This document shows positions 62,099 to 64,000 of a stretch of 64,000 nt of DNA, in pieces. The translations under genes and the position numbers were made by a program. The stretch covers positions 3,968,001-4,032,000 of the forward strand of contig NZ_CP157390.1 of the NCBI RefSeq assembly GCF_040050925.1. Reading direction: 5' to 3'. The notes below the pieces were generated by a model. That model worked only from the letters and a program-made list of their open reading frames with translations. It was not told where the DNA came from and did no database searches. The DNA comes from Leifsonia sp. NPDC080035. GTDB taxonomy: Bacteria; Actinomycetota; Actinomycetes; Actinomycetales; Microbacteriaceae. Every line of letters begins with the position of its first letter. Position 1 is the stretch's first letter.

Positions 62099-63280
62099 AT
62101 GCCCCGACTCCACCCGCTCGGCACCATCGCCGTCTCGCTGGCAGGCACGGCCGCCGTCGCCCTCGCCCTGACCGGCTGCGTACCGAACAAGGCCACCGCC
62201 GAGGCCGAGGCCATCGCGGTGACGCTCACCGACTCGTCCTGCACGGTCGCCACCGCCACCGCCCCGGCCGGCCCGATCACGTTCCAGGTGACCAACACGG
62301 GATCCGATGTCAACGAGTTCGAGGTGCTCGCCTCCGACAAGCTGCGCATCGCGGGCGAGAAGGAGAACATCGGCCCCGGCACCACGGTCAACTACGTGGT
62401 GCAGCTGACCGAGGGCGACTACTTCACCGCGTGCAAGAAGGGGATGGTCGGCAACCCGAGCTCACTAAAGGCGTTCACCGTCAGCAAGGGCTCCGCCGAC
62501 ACCAAGACCGCGAGCGAGAGCAAGCAGGTCGACCAGGCGGTGACCAACTACACGAGCTACGTGAAGGACCAGACCGGTCAGCTCCTGACCGCGACGAAGA
62601 CCTTCGCGGCCGCCTACGCGTCCGGCGACGACGCCGCCGCGAAGACGCAGTATCCCGCCGCCCGCGCGTTCTACGAGCGCATCGAGCCGACCGCCGAGCA
62701 GTTCGGGGACATCGACCCCGCCCTCGACCTGCGCGAGGCGGACCTCGAGCAGGGGCAGGACTGGACCGGCTGGCACCGCATCGAGAAGGACCTGTGGGCA
62801 CCCGCGGGCTACACGCCGTCCGACGCGGCGACCCGGAAGCAGCTCGGCGACCGGCTCGTCGCCGACACCCAGAAGCTCTACGACCTCGTCTACGCCAAGG
62901 ACTTCACGCTCACCCTCGACCAGATCTCCAACGGCGCGAGCGGCCTGATGGAGGAGGTCTCGCGCAGCAAGATCAGCGGCGAGGAGGAGATCTTCTCGCA
63001 CACCGACCTGTGGGACTTCAAGGCCAACGTCGAGGGCGCGGAGGTCGCCTATGGGAACGTCCGCGACATCCTGCTGCAGAAGGGCAGCACGGGGAAGTCG
63101 GCCGCGAAGACGCTGGACACCGAGTTCACGACCATCGACGGGCTGCTCGCCAAGTACACCTCCGGCAGCGGCTACGTGAGCTACACCGAGCTGACGACCG
63201 CCCAGGTCAAGGAGCTGTCCGACGCGGTGAACGCGGTCAGCGAGCCGCTGAGTCGGCTGACCTCGATCCTGGTCAAGTAG
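62099..63280 (+). CDS. efeO: EfeO iron-uptake lipoprotein
   Basis: 393 residues. A lipoprotein signal ends at LALTGC with C27. A cupredoxin-like N-terminal domain (SSCTVATATAPAGPITFQVT) is followed by the imelysin/M75-like domain with the HxxE metal motif HRIEKDLW. It is the extracytoplasmic component of the EfeUOB system, anchored by lipid. Between efeU and efeB in one operon. Confidence 0.94.
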   Translation: MPRLHPLGTIAVSLAGTAAVALALTGCVPNKATAEAEAIAVTLTDSSCTVATATAPAGPITFQVTNTGSDVNEFEVLASDKLRIAGEKENIGPGTTVNYVVQLTEGDYFTACKKGMVGNPSSLKAFTVSKGSADTKTASESKQVDQAVTNYTSYVKDQTGQLLTATKTFAAAYASGDDAAAKTQYPAARAFYERIEPTAEQFGDIDPALDLREADLEQGQDWTGWHRIEKDLWAPAGYTPSDAATRKQLGDRLVADTQKLYDLVYAKDFTLTLDQISNGASGLMEEVSRSKISGEEEIFSHTDLWDFKANVEGAEVAYGNVRDILLQKGSTGKSAAKTLDTEFTTIDGLLAKYTSGSGYVSYTELTTAQVKELSDAVNAVSEPLSRLTSILVK

Positions 63281-63284
63281 GCCG

Positions 63285-64000
63285 GTGACCGAGAGCAACG
63301 ACACCGAGCGCCCGGAGGCCGCCGAGAACGGCGGTCCCACCGGGCGCTCCGGCGCACCCAGCAGTGGCCTCTCCCGGCGCGGGATGCTCGGGCTGGCAGG
63401 GGCCGCGGTCGGCGCGGGCGTCGTCGGGTTCGGAGCCGGCGTCGCCGTCGACCGGGCGGTCGTCGGCGGCACCGCGGGCTCCGCGACGACGTACCCGTTC
63501 TACGGCGACCACCAGGCCGGCATCACGACTCCCGTGCAGGACCGGCTGCACTTCGCCGCCTTCGACGTCGCCGCCGGGCTCGACCGCGATGGCCTCATCG
63601 AGTTGCTGCAGGACTGGACGACTGCCGCCGCCCGGATGACGCAGGGCCGGCCGGCCGGGAAGTACGGCCCGGCGTCCGGCCCGTCCGACGCGCCCCCCGA
63701 CGACACCGGCGAGGCGCTCGACCTCCCGCCGGGCGGCCTGACGCTCACCTTCGGCTTCGGGCCCTCGCTGTTCGTGGATGCGAGCGGCGCCGACCGGTTC
63801 GGGATCGCGTCCCGCCGCCCCGCCGCCCTCGTCGACCTCCCCCATTTCCCCGGCGACGCCCTGCTGGACGCGCTCACCGGCGGCGACCTCTGCGTGCAGG
63901 CCTGCAGCGAGGACCCGCAGGTGGCCGTGCACGCCATCCGCAACCTCTCCCGCATCGCGTTCGGCCGTGCGGCCATCCGCTGGTCGCAGCTCGGCTTCGG
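63285..64000 (+). CDS. efeB: EfeB Dyp-type haem peroxidase, 3' end outside window
   Basis: Only the first 238 residues are inside the window. A twin-arginine signal (SRRGMLGLAGAAVGAGVVG, RR at 31-32) directs export of the folded enzyme. The following YPFYGDHQAGITTPVQDRL is the conserved start of EfeB/YcdB Dyp peroxidases; GFGPSLF is another family motif. The haem-ligand His lies downstream, outside. It oxidises Fe(II) or extracts haem iron for EfeU in the family. GTG start 5 bases after efeO. Confidence 0.93.
   Translation, partial: MTESNDTERPEAAENGGPTGRSGAPSSGLSRRGMLGLAGAAVGAGVVGFGAGVAVDRAVVGGTAGSATTYPFYGDHQAGITTPVQDRLHFAAFDVAAGLDRDGLIELLQDWTTAAARMTQGRPAGKYGPASGPSDAPPDDTGEALDLPPGGLTLTFGFGPSLFVDASGADRFGIASRRPAALVDLPHFPGDALLDALTGGDLCVQACSEDPQVAVHAIRNLSRIAFGRAAIRWSQLGF

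Overview
The window is a stretch of ordinary chromosome from a high-GC actinobacterium. Gene order and protein sequences point to order Micrococcales, family Microbacteriaceae, most like Leifsonia. The supporting signs are uniformly GC-rich coding sequence on both strands, frequent GTG starts, 4-base ATGA/GTGA gene overlaps, leaderless promoters with a TANNNT -10 box directly before the start codon, LexA boxes of the CGAAC-N4-GTTCG type, a DtxR-type iron box, and the classic actinobacterial order recA-recX-miaB-miaA-dapF with hflX and lexA nearby. I see no rRNA, tRNA, CRISPR array, insertion sequence, integrase or prophage. No gap between genes exceeds 300 bases; the largest are 14253-14487, 42034-42269 and 18956-19174.

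Layout. 1-9727: the tail of a probable cupin-type protein, a sucrase/ferredoxin-like protein, a phosphohydrolase of the EEP fold, an AraC/VOC pair, a very large nuclease-helicase fusion (3104-6559), a HhH-GPD protein, a small membrane protein, and a divergent LysR/MFS pair. 9767-13831: hisC-hisB-hisH-priA-sseB, one tightly overlapping operon. 13911-15162: an SOS island with a LysM membrane protein divergent from lexA. 15238-20701: a small metalloprotease, metF-metE and hflX. 20766-28411: a methyltransferase, then dapF-miaA-miaB, recX, recA, a DUF3046 protein, clgR and a CinA-family amidase. 28398-37707: pgsA, ftsK, a MacAB-like export trio, rnj and dapA. 37854-46291: thiol and peroxide proteins (thioredoxin-like, DUF4395, OsmC), an epimerase, dapB, an acetyltransferase, a phosphatase, an M16 peptidase, a TetR regulator and an aldo/keto reductase.

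46454-54977: a catabolic cluster (methylcrotonyl-CoA carboxylase alpha and beta, acyl-CoA dehydrogenase, CoA transferase A and B, MaoC hydratase, CitE-like lyase) with a divergent TetR regulator. Its gene content and order match the Mycobacterium tuberculosis Rv2498c-Rv2506 region, used for leucine and itaconate breakdown. 55065-61069: a penicillin-acylase-family enzyme, citrate synthase, dapC-fdxA and a small membrane protein. 61169-64000: an efeUOB iron-uptake operon behind a DtxR box, cut by the window end.

Several genes serve common pathways: dapA, dapB, dapC and dapF make diaminopimelate; lexA, recA, recX and the LysM gene form a DNA-damage module; metE and metF make methionine.

I found no clearly undescribed multi-gene system. 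The items most worth a second look are the Cas4/Dna2-like nuclease plus RNase-H-fold plus helicase fusion, the long intergenic inverted repeats with a shared TGCCCC core, the apparent CTG start of miaA, the structured junction inside the leucine cluster, and the unassigned low-GC segment at 42034-42269.
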